Shown piece after piece: positions 23,591-35,117 of a DNA stretch of 64,000 bases. Within the stretch, counting starts at the first letter, position 1. The number at the start of each line of letters is the position of its first letter. The DNA is taken from assembly GCA_025642065.1 (NCBI GenBank), contig JAODUP010000406.1, positions 282,001 through 346,000 of the forward strand, given 5' to 3'. Below the pieces are notes generated by a model that ran no database searches, was not told the DNA's origin, and was given only the letters and a program-made list of their open reading frames with translations. This stretch comes from Paralvinella palmiformis. Its lineage: Eukaryota > Annelida > Polychaeta > Terebellida > Alvinellidae. The position numbers were made by a program, and so were the translations under genes.

Positions 23591-24491
23591 CCTTCATCAT
23601 TTCATAAAACTGATAAATCTTCATTTCAGCTCGTCCACAATTTGATTAATTTATTTGCAATAAATGAAGACCCATATTTACAGCATATCATAATATTACT
23701 ATTTCATTTGTATAAAGAAAAAAACTAAATATTCGTAGCTAACTACCAACAAGTCAGAGAAAGGTCTGCTACAATACTGGGCTTTGCGTTGAGTGTAAAT
23801 TAGGCTATAAAACTTCACATAATCGTCACATGATTCAGAAGGCTGTACCCGGAGAAAATGACCGTACTATCAGTTTATGTAAATTAGAAATATGTCACAT
23901 GATCTTTATAGGACGACCCATTTATAGAAATTATAGTCTGCAAAGAGCGAATCGACAAATGGAGGGGCGAATTGACCACTTTTGTTTCCCTTATTATTTC
24001 TAAATTTATTGACCTAAGCTTACATAAAAGGTACATTTTATTCTACATACATTAATTGTTCGAAAGGATACCACACAGAAAGCTAATGAAGATCAAACAC
24101 CGTGAAAATCTAACACAAACTGAAAGGCGTGAATGTTGCTTACAGACTTTTGAAATGTTGACACCTAGTGGCAAAAGTTCGAATTTTGACACCCCTGCTT
24201 TCAGTCGCTAATTGTTTTTTTCATGGTGTAGTTTTATTTTTGCAAATTGTTTCAAAGTAAACGTAAAACAATTAATTAGTGATATATTATGTCACAACCC
24301 AAAATGATTAAGTGTAATAAATATAGAATGGGGTTTTAATGTTGTGATCGATTCTCCCCGCTTGGTCGAACCTCCCCACCTTTCCCCTATGTGAAGAAAC
24401 AAGTGAAATTACTGAAATAGTGTATTCAAAAGGAGGTCGAAGATATATCAGTCCAACTATGTCAACGTGACTGTAAAACTTGCTTGCTTGT

Positions 24492-24536
24492 AGTTCGGGG
24501 AGTATCCCCAGGCTGTCGCTTGTTTGGCACAGCCTG
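24492..24536 (-). mobile_element. SINE family B tail fragment
   Basis: gttcggggagtatccccagg then ctgtcgctt: complement of the family B 3' end. A nearly identical fragment lies at 28499-28545. Confidence 0.6.
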
Positions 24537-24668
24537 GATTGTAAGACTTTGGCTCAAATATTTTTATATCCACATCCGAGCATCCGAAACAAGCCAAAAT
24601 AGGCGCATGCGCGCTCACTGCTTGGCTCTATAACTAGCATGCACTGTTCCGATGCTCATCGTGAGTAG

Positions 24669-24908
24669 CTGACTACGTTAAATGGCGCTGCCCTCTCCAC
24701 TGAATTATTAAAAATAAAGGGGGATGTTAAAGACGCCATGAGGACGTAAAACACTCGCAGTGATCACCCTCATGGTATTTCGGCTCCATCTTTCCATACT
24801 GCTCCCCTGTGAGTGGTGGGGGAGGGTTTTTTTAACCACTCCAACATAGAGGCTGAGCTGAATAAGCGACAGCCTGGAGATTCTCATCGAAAAACAAAAA
24901 CAAAACAT
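24669..24908 (+). mobile_element. SINE family B, 5'-truncated copy
   Basis: Family B body words in order: aaatggcgctgcc, aataaagggggatgtt, gacgtaaaacactc, ttcggctccatctttcc, ctcccctgtgagtggtgggg, gcgacagcctggagattctc, ending acaaaaacaaaac. The tRNA-like head is missing. Confidence 0.85.
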
Positions 24909-25399
24909 CCGATGCTCGACTTGCGAGACAGCGTTCGAGCACCAGAAGAAAAAAAAATATATATATATATTTGGCGCATCGGATCTTTAGCGCCAGCGAA
25001 CACGGTTCCGATGCTCGGCTACACAACAAGCCCATACATATAACATTATGTCAGTTTGCGTTAATTAATCAAATGTGGCGTCCTGTCTAAAGTTTTTAAG
25101 AGACTTCATTTTCATATATTTGTCCATAATTGCTAAAATCCCGAACAAAGCAGTTGCAATTAAAATATTATTTTTACAAAAATCAACAAAATGTTTTCAA
25201 CGAAGGCGCGCTTCTACAGACCCGTGAAGAAACGGATTTCTTTAGATATAAATAAAATAGAAATTACATAAATATAATAGCTAACTCACTGTTTGATGAA
25301 TTTGTGCTATACTAACCCGAATCACGGCTTAGAAATGTTGATATCCAAGTGCCTTTAACCTGGAGATTCGTAATATGAATTTATTTCACCAACATGGCA

Positions 25400-25401
<2 letters not shown>

Positions 25402-25431
<30 letters not shown>
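25402..25431. repeat. (AT)n microsatellite
   Basis: Uninterrupted TA run of about 30 bases. Confidence 0.95.
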
Positions 25432-25433
<2 letters not shown>

Positions 25434-25887
25434 CCATCTTGTTATTGTAAGGGACATTTATTTGGCTAGTGCAGTTGTCAGCATACCGTACATTATAAGC
25501 AACCATCATAAGTATTCCGTAAAACATACTTCGAAAAACTCTACAACCAACAGTGTCATGTCAGATAATGATCTCTAGGTACGGACGTGACACTGATAAC
25601 GGGGACATCCATATTTATAGACAATTAGGCGGCCCACTCGCGCGTTAATCGGGCAGGGACAAACCAACGTTTTAGAATTACTGTAACACCATTGATAAGA
25701 TTTAGTAAATACGTGGTCGTCAGGGGGGGGGCCTCTATGTGTGGTTGGGCGTTTCTGTGGTAGCGCGGTTAATTCAAACCCGGCCCGAGCTATATCATAT
25801 ATACATTTACCAATTTATGTATTATCAGAGACCCCAGGCGACAGCCAGGGGTCTCTACCCGAAACTTCAATAATACAATATTATCAG

Positions 25888-26030
25888 TAAGCTCCGGTGG
25901 CCTAGCGGTTAAGCAACCGGAACTCGGTGCCAAGGCGCACAGGTTCGATCCCTGCAAGAGGTCGAAACTTTTCCATAGATTAATTTCTCGGTTCACGACA
26001 TAGTGGGTGGCTGACCACGTTACATGGAAT
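25888..26030 (+). mobile_element. SINE family B, 3'-truncated copy
   Basis: tRNA-like head gctccggtggcctagcggtt, box B-like caggttcgatccc, then ttttccatagattaatttctcgg and gtgggtggctgaccacgtta. It stops where the palindromic element at 26030 begins. A short tail-like segment (gacagccaggggtctc) lies just upstream. Confidence 0.8.
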
Positions 26031-26730
26031 CCGGGACAAAAATCCCACAGTACAAAATCTAGCCGGACATAATCCCACAATACAAAAGAACGACAAAAAT
26101 TTATATTTCAATGGGTTCTAATTACAGAAAAAACATAATGTCATCAATTAACTAAGATTGCTTGAGCTGTCCTATGAGCAATTATCTGCAATTAAGAGCT
26201 TGGATACAATTATCTGCTTGAGCATTGCTAAGGCAGATCAAGAGATCAGCTTGAATACAATTGTCTGCTTGACAATTGCTAAAGGATCAGATCATCTTGG
26301 ATAATCTGTATTATAGCTAATTGATATATGAGAAGTATTGCTAGATGGCTATATGTATACAAAAAAAATATCTAGGAAGAATCACATATGGTGAACATGC
26401 GTGCAATACCGTTCAGATTCACTCCACTGCAAGGGAAGTCGGAAGACATCCCTGGCCATGGATAGACCTGTTTCCGGAGCTTCCCACATTCATGACCCTG
26501 GCCCAGCTAGTGTTTGGGTCACCAAGGCCAATGCAAACTCGAAATCTTTAACTGCACAGACCAGAGAGAAACCAGGTCACCTCATAGTCATTTAATTGTA
26601 TTGTGCAAATCAAAAATAAACTGTTTAAATTTTATTGTGTGGGATTTTGTCCCTCTTTTCACTTGGTGGGATTATGTCCTGTGCTATTTTGTACTGTGGG
26701 ATTATGTCCTGTGGGATTGTGTTCGGATAC
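26030..26730. mobile_element. palindromic element, copy 1 (TIR built from ggacaaaatcccac repeats)
   Basis: Both ends are arrays of the word pair ggacaaaatcccac and agtacaaaat, in opposite orientation at the two ends. The interior has caattatctgc motifs. No open frame of note. Paired with an inverted copy at 27070-27755. Confidence 0.7.
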
Positions 26731-27069
26731 CAATAGATCAGACCCTTGATGTTCACAATGAACTTTTCAATTATTGATCATGGAATATGAGTAGCTACAC
26801 TGGAAGGTTCTCAATTACATTGATCAAGTCAGTAGCTATGAATATTACTATATGAATATTATAAATATTACTAATTACTATAAGGCTCTTCAATTATATT
26901 ATTTCATGATTCACTGAATGCTCCCCAATTACAATAATGCCCTCAGCAGCTGGGATCAAACAATTTAAACATAATTACTATCAAGTTATTGCATTATATT
27001 GGTCAAACTTTTCACTAGGTCATTTTAATTGATAATGATATTATATCTCTACTATTGTCATATTTTAGG

Positions 27070-27755
27070 TATCCAGAAAAATCCCATAGGACAAAATCCC
27101 ATGGCACAAAATCTACCCGGACACAATCCCGCAGTACAAAATACCACAGGCCATAATCACAGAAAGTGAAAAGAGGGACAAAATTCCGCACAGTAAAATT
27201 TAAACACTTTCTTTTCTATATTCATTAATATACGCAATCAGAATTAAATGACTATCTTTCTTTGTGTATTACCGGGTAAATTAATGAAATGACATGAATT
27301 AACAAATATAGTGAAATAATGCCTGGAAATATTTACATGGTTACATCTAAAGTTAACTGAATATTCACACGATTCCAAGACTTTCGTGTTTATTATGATC
27401 TGATCCCTTTTCAAGCAGATAATTGTATCCAAGCTGATCTCTTAATTGCAGATAATTTCTCTTAGATTAGTTCAAGCAAGCTCAGTCAATTGGTGACATT
27501 AATCTTTGTTGTAATTGGAGCCCATTGAAATATAAGTTGTAATTTGTATCAATGGTCTTTACTTGAACTCATCAAATTATTGTGATAAAGTGTAGTTCTA
27601 TTATTATTATGTAATTTAATTTTATTGTGTGAGATTTTGTCTCTCTATTCACTTCATGGGATTATGTGCTGTGGTATATTGTACCGTGGGATTGTGTCCG
27701 GGTAGATTTTGTACCGTCGGATTCTGTCCTGTGAGATTTTGTCCCGGATTATATA
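27070..27755. mobile_element. palindromic element, copy 2 (inverted relative to copy 1)
   Basis: Left array atcccataggacaaaatccc and right array gggattgtgtccgggtagat are inverted versions of each other. Interior segments near 27410-27540 (gataattgtatccaagctga, cattgaaatataag) are the reverse complement of 26090-26230 in copy 1, so the two copies face each other across a spacer of about 340 bp. Confidence 0.7.
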
Positions 27756-27977
27756 TATATTAATACAGGTTACCCTGAAAGGCATCGGCCGCTGCATCAG
27801 ATCTAAATGTGATCTAATGAACTGTGACCTATCCTACGCAAGTAAATAATATCGCATACAAGCATAAATAAACTTCAATACTTTACATCTTTGGTATCAA
27901 TTATTTGAATATTTTCTTGTTATTTCTAAAATAAGTTGCAAGAAACTCGGGCTTATTTTCCAAAAATGTTTTTTTTG

Positions 27978-28100
27978 ACCGGAGGGGGTTTGACTGGAGG
28001 GGATTTAGACTGAAGGGGGTTTTGACGGGTGGGGGGGGGGGCGGTGTATTGTGGGGATTTTTACTGGGGTGTTTTTTCACCGGTTACCATTTCATCTACC
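27978..28100 (+). repeat. G-rich degenerate repeat, G-quadruplex prone
   Basis: Imperfect repeats of gaccggagggggtttgac with runs of 4 to 12 G. Several G-runs lie within 30 bases of each other, as required for intramolecular quadruplexes on the + strand. Confidence 0.7.
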
Positions 28101-28154
28101 AACCAGTATTATCGATAACGGCCATATGTTGAATGGTCATTTTATTAAGTCATA

Positions 28155-28481
28155 GTGAGCTCCGGTGGCCTAGAGGTTAAGCACCCGGTCGCTTAATCAG
28201 CACAGCCTCTATGTTGGAGTGGTTGAGAAATACTCATCCCCCACCACTCACAGGGGAGCAGTACGGAAAGATGGAGCCGAAATACCTTGATTGTTGTTAA
28301 CGGCCAGAGTGTTTTACGTCCTCGGTGGATCTTTAACATCCCCATTAACGTGGTCAGCCACCCACGATGTTGTGATCCGAGAAATTAATCTCTAGAAAAG
28401 TTTCGACCTCTTGCCCGGATGGAACCTGTGACTCTTGGCACCAAGTGCCCGGTGCTTAACGGCTAGGCCACCGGAGCTCAC
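28155..28481 (-). mobile_element. foldback SINE family B (duplicated inverted head)
   Basis: 28155-28189 is the + strand family B head (gtgagctccggtggcctag, ending gcacccgg). It switches directly into a - strand family B copy from tail to head (28190-28481), ending in the complement of the same head. The outer 35 bases therefore form an inverted repeat around an internal SINE. Confidence 0.8.
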
Positions 28482-28498
28482 AGCAGAAGTTGCTTATA

Positions 28499-28545
28499 GT
28501 TCGGGAAGTATTCACAGGCTGTCGCTTGTTTGGCACAGCCTAACA
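28499..28545 (-). mobile_element. SINE family B tail fragment
   Basis: gttcgggaagtattcacagg and gtcgcttgtttggcacagcc, complement of the family B 3' end and close to 24492-24536. Confidence 0.55.
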
Positions 28546-28668
28546 GCAGAAGTGGGGTGATGTTGTCTCATATACGAATACAGCGTCCCCACGCGGATGG
28601 TGTAGAAACTTAAAACAGATACCGTACCAGAGAGCTTAAATATAAAAAGTCTTTGACCGTACTATAAA

Positions 28669-29032
28669 GTGAGCTCCGGTGGCCTAGTGGTTAACCCGGC
28701 ACTTGGTGCCAACGGTCGCAGGTTCGAACCCCGTAAGAGGTCGAAACTTTTCCAGGGATTAATTTCTCGGCTCACTATATCGTGGGTGGCTGACCACGTT
28801 AAATGGCGCTGCCGTCTCCACTGAATTATTTAAAATAAAGGGGGACGTTAAAAACCCCCTGAGGACGTAAAACACTCTGGCAGTGACCACCCTCAGGGTA
28901 TTTCGGCTCCATCTTTCCGTACTGCTCCCCTGTGAGTGGTGGGGGAGGAGATTTCTCAACCACTCCAACATAGAGGCTGTGCTGATTAAGCGACAGCCTG
29001 GGGATTCTCCCCGAACAACAAAACAAAACAAA
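28669..29032 (+). mobile_element. full-length SINE family B with 13-bp target duplication
   Basis: 364 bp. tRNA-like head (gtgagctccggtggcctag; box B gcaggttcgaacccc), body with aaatggcgctgccgtctcca and ttcggctccatctttccgta, and tail ccccgaac followed by aacaaaac repeats. Flanked by accgtactataaa at 28656-28668 and 29033-29045. The reverse-strand open frames across it are not genes. Confidence 0.95.
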
Positions 29033-29328
29033 ACCGTACTATAAACAACGAAAAGTCCGTGATTGAGCGAGATCTGTGTATGCGCGTTTGGTTCCACGAC
29101 GGGGTAGTATCCCAACTCCTCTGTAAAAGCGGAAGGTTTTCTAGAAAAACAGGAAAAGCGGAAGATCTCCCACTTTATCGGAATATTATAGGTCTACACT
29201 ATTATTGATTATTTAATATAACCAGAAGACATTACATTTTGCAGGTCAGATGAATACATAATTCAAGATAATTTAATCAATAGTATTCTACGTCTCGATC
29301 GATCTGGGACAGAATTAAGCGACTTCAA

Positions 29329-29330
<2 letters not shown>

Positions 29331-29361
<31 letters not shown>
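29331..29361. repeat. (AT)n microsatellite
   Basis: Uninterrupted TA run of about 30 bases. Confidence 0.95.
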
Positions 29362-29367
<6 letters not shown>

Positions 29368-29719
29368 CTACAATATCTCTGTTCTTTGCACACTAATTTA
29401 AGCACTTCACTGAATGTTAGACCAGTTTTCTAATTAAATTTATTCTATAAGTGTTTAATAAAGCCGCACAATATGATTTGAGCAGACGCGGTTGGGTCAT
29501 GACTTACAGTTGTACCGTCGTCGCACGTGTATGTACGTTTCGACTGCAACTGTGTTATCCTGATCATATCTTCAAAGTTTAAAACAAATCTTTTGATAAT
29601 TTCCGTCCGATTGGAAGTTGGAAGGGGTTTAATTTACAGTGTATCCAATACCAATTTGTTCTTTTGACACTGCCTTTGTTCCGGGGGGGGTCTTATTTCG
29701 GATGAACAGAGGGAAAGAA

Positions 29720-29887
29720 GAACAAGTTGAAGGTCAGGGAGCTCCCATAACGCATTGCGCGACAATGGAAGAAAGCCACTTCCGGTTTTGCTAGCTTTCC
29801 ATTTCTGGTTAATTATCGAAGTTTTATTTATGTATTGCTTTTTCCAGAAGGAATGGAAAGCTATAATAGTTAATGATTTAACAGGTT
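29720..29887 (+). promoter_or_regulatory. candidate TATA-less promoter and non-coding first exon
   Basis: cataacgcattgcgcgacaa followed by cacttccggt, an ETS-type site, and then a good donor ttaacag|gttagt at 29884. The reading frame from the nearby ATG closes at once, so any exon would be non-coding. It faces LDB, whose first coding exon has an acceptor-like upstream edge. Purely a sequence-context guess. Confidence 0.25.
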
Positions 29888-30530
29888 AGTTGTGTGCATA
29901 TCGCTCCGTATTAGTCACGACTAATTTGGGTGTCAAAATTGTAGTTTATGTTTAAATATCGATGTGCTTGTGTAGAGTCTAGACTAGACTAGAATCTCTA
30001 GATGTAGTAGATCTAGTCTATTCATTTCATAATTCAGTAATTCACTAGAGATAGTAGGTCTAGAGTCTAGATCTATTCTGTATAATGTATTGCTAATGAT
30101 TGATTGTAAATTGGCAGAAATAATTTCTTTCCCCAATCAGTTTTAATCGTAGAATTGTTCACAGTCACAGAGAAGATACATATATCTTCATCATCATGTC
30201 GCATCACATCACGTGAAAAAATCCACTCACCACTGTCATACAAATGAAAATGTTTTCACTTGATTGATTGATTTTATTTATTCCAAATCATACAACGATT
30301 ATTAATATTATAGATATCACAATAGAATTTAAATAACACAAATGATATGTACAAATGATATGTACCAATGATAAAGGCTGACAGACGCTAAAGTTAAATG
30401 CTAAGAATAGCATAAAACTTATTTCCATAGTGGACACAATATGAATATTCGGTGTATCACTGGTGATTGAATAGTTGAAACAGTGACACTCGTGCCAGGA
30501 AAGGTAGTTTATTGCTTAACTGTGTTGAGC

Positions 30531-30855
30531 CATGATGGTGCAGTTATTTAGAGCGTAGGAGTTGTAGCTGAACGGTCCTGGGTTCAAGGCTCCATGAGCT
30601 GCAATGCTGTCATGTGGTTCACTCATCCATAAAAAATGAGTGCCTGACAGGACGCAATGGCTATGTGTTTGAGTAACGCTTTGCTCCTGTAATGAATGGC
30701 AGCATGCGTTGCATGCTCCCTTGGGAGTTGAAATATGTGCTGGGTGGAAACCGGTCTTGAGTCAGGGATAATGATATTGTAAATAATATTGTAAAGTGCC
30801 TTAGAGCAGCGTCTAGCTGAATAGGGCGCTATATAAATGTCACTTATTATTATTA
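30531..30855 (+). mobile_element. full-length SINE family C
   Basis: Head atgatggtgcagttatttag, box B-like gggttcaaggctcc, body catgtggttcactcatccat and gacaggacgcaatggc, second half gcatgctcccttgggagttg, and an end gcagcgtctagctgaatagg then gcgctatataaatgtc with an ATT repeat tail. The ATT tail is typical of invertebrate SINEs. Confidence 0.85.
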
Positions 30856-31554
30856 GGGCATCAATATTTCCTTAATTGTCATGTCGTAATAACCGTTCCA
30901 AATTTGTAACGATAATGTCAACAGGTTTAGACATGAGACGACCAATTCTTTTGGTTATAAACTGTCTGTCTTGCTTAGTTGTTGATCTTTCACATATTAT
31001 TGGAGTAAAAGAAAGATGCTATGTAATAAATGATGTATCACCGCAATACATCATTTTGTTAAAGGCATTTAATTTAATTTAAAGCGTCTGCAAATTGTCA
31101 TTTGTGGAATATTTTTATCGCTTTGACCACTCAGTCACAAAGAATATTTACCTGCTATTTTCAATGTCTACCTTTTTACCTATTTCTATTTACAGTATAT
31201 TTTATTTGATCTCATGTGTTGTATAATATCTGTATTTGTTTGTACGCATTCCCCACTTTGACAATACAACTGACATAAATTTATTTTAGTTTCTGCTTCC
31301 TTTAATTTTAGTTTAAAGATAACTAAAATAAAACCACCATAAAAAGTTATCTTTAAAGGCCCCCTATCAGAAACTATTTCCAGCATGTGTCAGTAAGTTG
31401 TTTGTAACCTGATACATTAACAGACAAAATACTAGCATTATATGCATATGCAAATGAATTGTTTACGGTGGAAATGCCATTGTGTAAGACTTGATTGGCA
31501 TCATTTGTAGAATAAAGAGTTGAAGTATATCCCTGACAGCATCTTGACTTCAGA

Positions 31555-31840
31555 TCAGAGATGCAGTCAGTTCCATTTGGTCAATTCCTTTTTTGACCTA
31601 ATCCAATCACTGATTGGAGTAATTAAAAAAAATTCAATTCTGGAATAGAATAACCCTCATATCTGTTTCAGATAAACATGGAAGAATGAAAAAATTAAAT
31701 GGTAAATTAATTTGTGGATTAAATGTTTTTGTAGCAAATTTAAAATTTATCAATCCCTTTTTTTTTTAAATAAGCAATTCCAATTTTGGAATTGCTCATC
31801 AATTCCAATTCTGGAGGTGAATTGATCCCATGTCTGCTGA
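31555..31840. mobile_element. MITE-like repeat (atcaattcc family), copy 1
   Basis: Contains ttaattaatttgtggattaa-like and caattccaattttggaattg motifs and ends tgaattgatcccatgtctg. The end is the reverse complement of the start of 36900-37035, cagacatgggatcaattc, so these are inverted copies of one family. Confidence 0.65.
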
Positions 31841-32660
31841 CGGCTGATTATATTCTCTGGAGACGGAATGTAGCGGTCATGTGTGAAGTCATTGTGATTA
31901 GTCCATCATGTTGAAGTGGTAGGGATTTGGCATCTTTAGGTGCATTCGGTCGGTGTGCGCAGCATCTTCTCTGCTTCAGAGTCTTGGCGTGGCTTTAAAG
32001 AAAAGGGCGTTATTCTTGTGAATTGCAATGGATTAAAAAAGAAGCCACATGCGTTGCGACTATGGCAGAACGACCAAAAATTGGTCAATACACGACAAAA
32101 CCGCAGAAAGCCAGAGCATGTTAACGCATCAAATTGTGACCCGATCTGAACTGAGCGACTGTGCATTGTAATACGTTTCGGATGGTTTTCCTCCAGTTTA
32201 GCATATTATTGGAATTCTTCTTTCAGGGTGTGTTAATCTGATTTACACAAATCCTTTTCTCCATAAATCTGTGGCAACATTAATTGGCATCCACTCCATG
32301 CTTCTGTTACAATAATACTCAAATGTATGTATGTGCAGTTAAAAATTGCAACAATATTGGATCACCACCAGTTTATGGAGGCTTGATCTAAACTTTAAAA
32401 AAAAACGGAGGTGTCTGAAATCTGTCTTAGGTGGCATGCTGATTTTCGGTTTAAAAATAAACCCAGTGAACACTAAAGAAAGGTACCCAAATCATATAGA
32501 GAGTTTACAGCCAAGAGTATGGTCCACTTGATCATCTATATGTTGATAAATCCCCTAATATGGGCTAGGGCATTTGGTTCTGGTGTTACATCACTTGTAT
32601 AATTATCATAACACCCTATTCATGTTTATAATCTTGATTCGTGTCAATAATCTTTAAGGT

Positions 32661-33665
32661 TATTGACAAAAGTACTGGTTAAAAGGCAGTTTTTAATCAG
32701 TATTAACCAGGGTTGGGTTTCTTCCCGGAAGAAAGGTATTTCTTGCCATCCGATGGGAAGAAATGTGTTTTTAGTGGGAAGAAAACCTTTCTTCCGGGAA
32801 GAAATTGGGAAGAAACTCCCAAAGGTCACAGAGTCTGTGATAATAATTAACTGATCTGGTGAGAGTTTAGCCCTCTTGTAACTGGGATATAAGAATATAC
32901 GTGCTCCATTGTGATGGTTTGGTTGAAACATTTCTGAACAATTTATGTACTGATGTTGCGTAAGAAGTGAGGAATACAAAAATTTAGGCTGCTTTTAAAG
33001 GGTCTTGTGCAATTAATCAATGAACAAGTAGATTTCAATGATCCATGCAAATTAATCAATTACTGAATTCTGTGATCAGCATTTCCATGGCGCACACGTG
33101 AATCGTAAGTTGTCGTCTGTCATGTCTTTTAAAAAAAATTCGTTTATAAAATCAAGATGAAATAGACAATAGCTCATATTCATTGTAATAGTTTGGTGAA
33201 AATTAATCGTTATTTATTGAATAATGATGGATTAATAGGCAGCAATGTGGCGATTTTGTGTGTGTAAAGGATGGCCCAAAATATCTTTCCTTTAGCTGGT
33301 AGGAAATATGACATGCAGATAAGATGAGTTGCTTCTAAGAACTCCGTTTTCCCTCCTCCAAAAATCAACTTGAGAGTGAGTGTTTATAGTACAATTATTT
33401 TCAATATGTTGCTCAAACAAATAAATTTTAGTTTCTTCCATTTGTCCCCAAAGATTTGTTGCAAACCAACAGATATAAGGACTATATCCTCTCTTTTTTT
33501 TAAAGTGCATATGTGTATGAATAGCATGAAAAATATATTAATATTTGTCAAATTTTGGGGAAAGTATTTTTTCCGTAACGAGAATAACCCGTTTTTTACC
33601 ATCCCTGGAAGAAACATGCCAACCCTGGTATTAACCGTTAATACCGATTAAAAAACTACTTTTGG
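32661..33665. mobile_element. 1.0-kb MITE-like element with about 60-bp terminal inverted repeats
   Basis: Left end tattaaccagggttgggttt and right end atgccaaccctggtattaac pair, as do outer words gtactggttaaaaggcag and gattaaaaaactacttttgg. Internal repeats of gggaagaaa/tttcttcc extend the pairing. No transposase frame was seen. Confidence 0.7.
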
Positions 33666-34994
33666 TAGTTATTACACTTCAGTTGTTATTATCCGCGTGT
33701 TATGTTTGTGTGCCACATTTATGGTTTAGTTACTGGGCAAGTTAAATTTATTACAGATCTGCAATGTAAAATTGAAAAGAAGATGCAGAGAAATATCAGT
33801 CTGTATTCAAATAAATTATGTAAATGATATGAATCACTTTTTTTGTGACGCACATGGAAATTTTTCCATATGGCACTCAGAGGGAAGATGGTGACATCGG
33901 CGGCGCAAATCCCCAGTTTGAGAATCACATCTCCATGTCAATTAGCGCAAAACAGTCAGTGCCAAGAAATGATGAACATTATTGAAGGATGCACACCATT
34001 TTAAGGCTTCCAATTGTGTCGCCTTTCTCCAAAAGGAATAAAACATGGTGGACAGTGCATGGTTAAACATGGTTTCTGTACGTGCTGTTTAGCTCTTATA
34101 TGAAAAATCGTGTTCCTTTTAAAGATCAAGCTTTGTGAATTCATACACTGAAGTTCTGTGATCCAATTTGAAATTGTTTTGACAACATCGAAACCAGTAA
34201 GTGAACTGTAAAATGGAAACTTTCCGGAAGTGATGCGAGTTAAGAAGACGCAGAGTAGAAAAGTCTAGAACTTTGTGCCGCCTACACTGTGCTACGTATT
34301 TAACAGTAAATAATTGCATCTACTCGCAGATTTGTGATCAGTTGGGGATAATGCCTGCAGGCTTCCGAGTTGACAAAACCAGTCACAAATGAGTCGGAAT
34401 TGCAGAAGGCATTAAAAACTGCTTTATCTCGTGGTGTCCGTACCGATAGTTAATGGCAATGGTTAAAACTGGTGTTGTTTTCTTAGCCTATCACATTTCC
34501 AGTGTATACCCTAGACGTGATCGAGCAAATCTGTTATTTTTCTTCCATTCATCCAGTCACATTTTAGTATCCTAACAGCTATTCAGAACGTTCAGGACTG
34601 TTATTGTTATGAGCTTTTGTAAACCAGCTTTGGTAGGAATAGGGCTGTTGCATACATTTTTTAGCTCTTGTACGGTGTTTGGGAATGTCTAGCCCAAAAA
34701 GTGTACCCGGTTAGCATTTCTGTTAGTCTTATGGTCATAATGATTCAACAAAGCATTATAATCATAATGTATGCCATGCCACCAACTGGAATCATTGTGT
34801 GACTTGTGGCTTTCAACTTATGATAGCATGATATATAGAGGTGACAAAGGTAACAGAGAAGCATATACAGTTATATAGTAGTAGTAGATTTTATTGACAT
34901 AACATAGTATTAACATATATTCATAATATGCGGCTGAGGAAGGTTCATCAATGAGAAACATTATTACAATATTATATATAAAATAAAAATATAA

Positions 34995-35117
34995 TACATA
35001 TTATGGTAATGTCCTGTGTAAGTTATAATCAAATAGCAGTAGTTCGTACAATACAAAAAGGGGAGTATTACATATTATGGTAATGTCCTGTATAAGTTAA
35101 TAATCAAATAGCAGTAT
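34995..35117 (+). repeat. direct duplication, 74-base offset
   Basis: tacatattatggtaatgtcc followed by tgt(g/a)taagtta and ataatcaaatagcagta occurs at 34995 and again at 35069. Confidence 0.9.

Larger units (their letters stand above)
22845..24400. mobile_element. 1.55-kb element with terminal inverted repeats (ggggaggttcgacca)
   Basis: Left end gatggggaggttcgaccaac and right end ggtcgaacctccccacctt are inverted relative to each other. Internal cggggaggttcgaccac and agggaaagttcgaccac repeats near 23035-23080 reuse the same word. No coding frame remains. A SINE family A copy (23393-23590) and an AT-loop palindrome (23164-23282) sit inside, so the element is older than they are. Confidence 0.65.

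Noticed and set aside
28759..29115. 118-codon - strand open frame, also at 62073-62357
   Set aside because: It is the reverse strand of SINE family B, which explains why nearly the same protein appears twice.
31940..32149. 69-codon + strand open frame
   Set aside because: Short, no family resemblance, open on both strands by chance.
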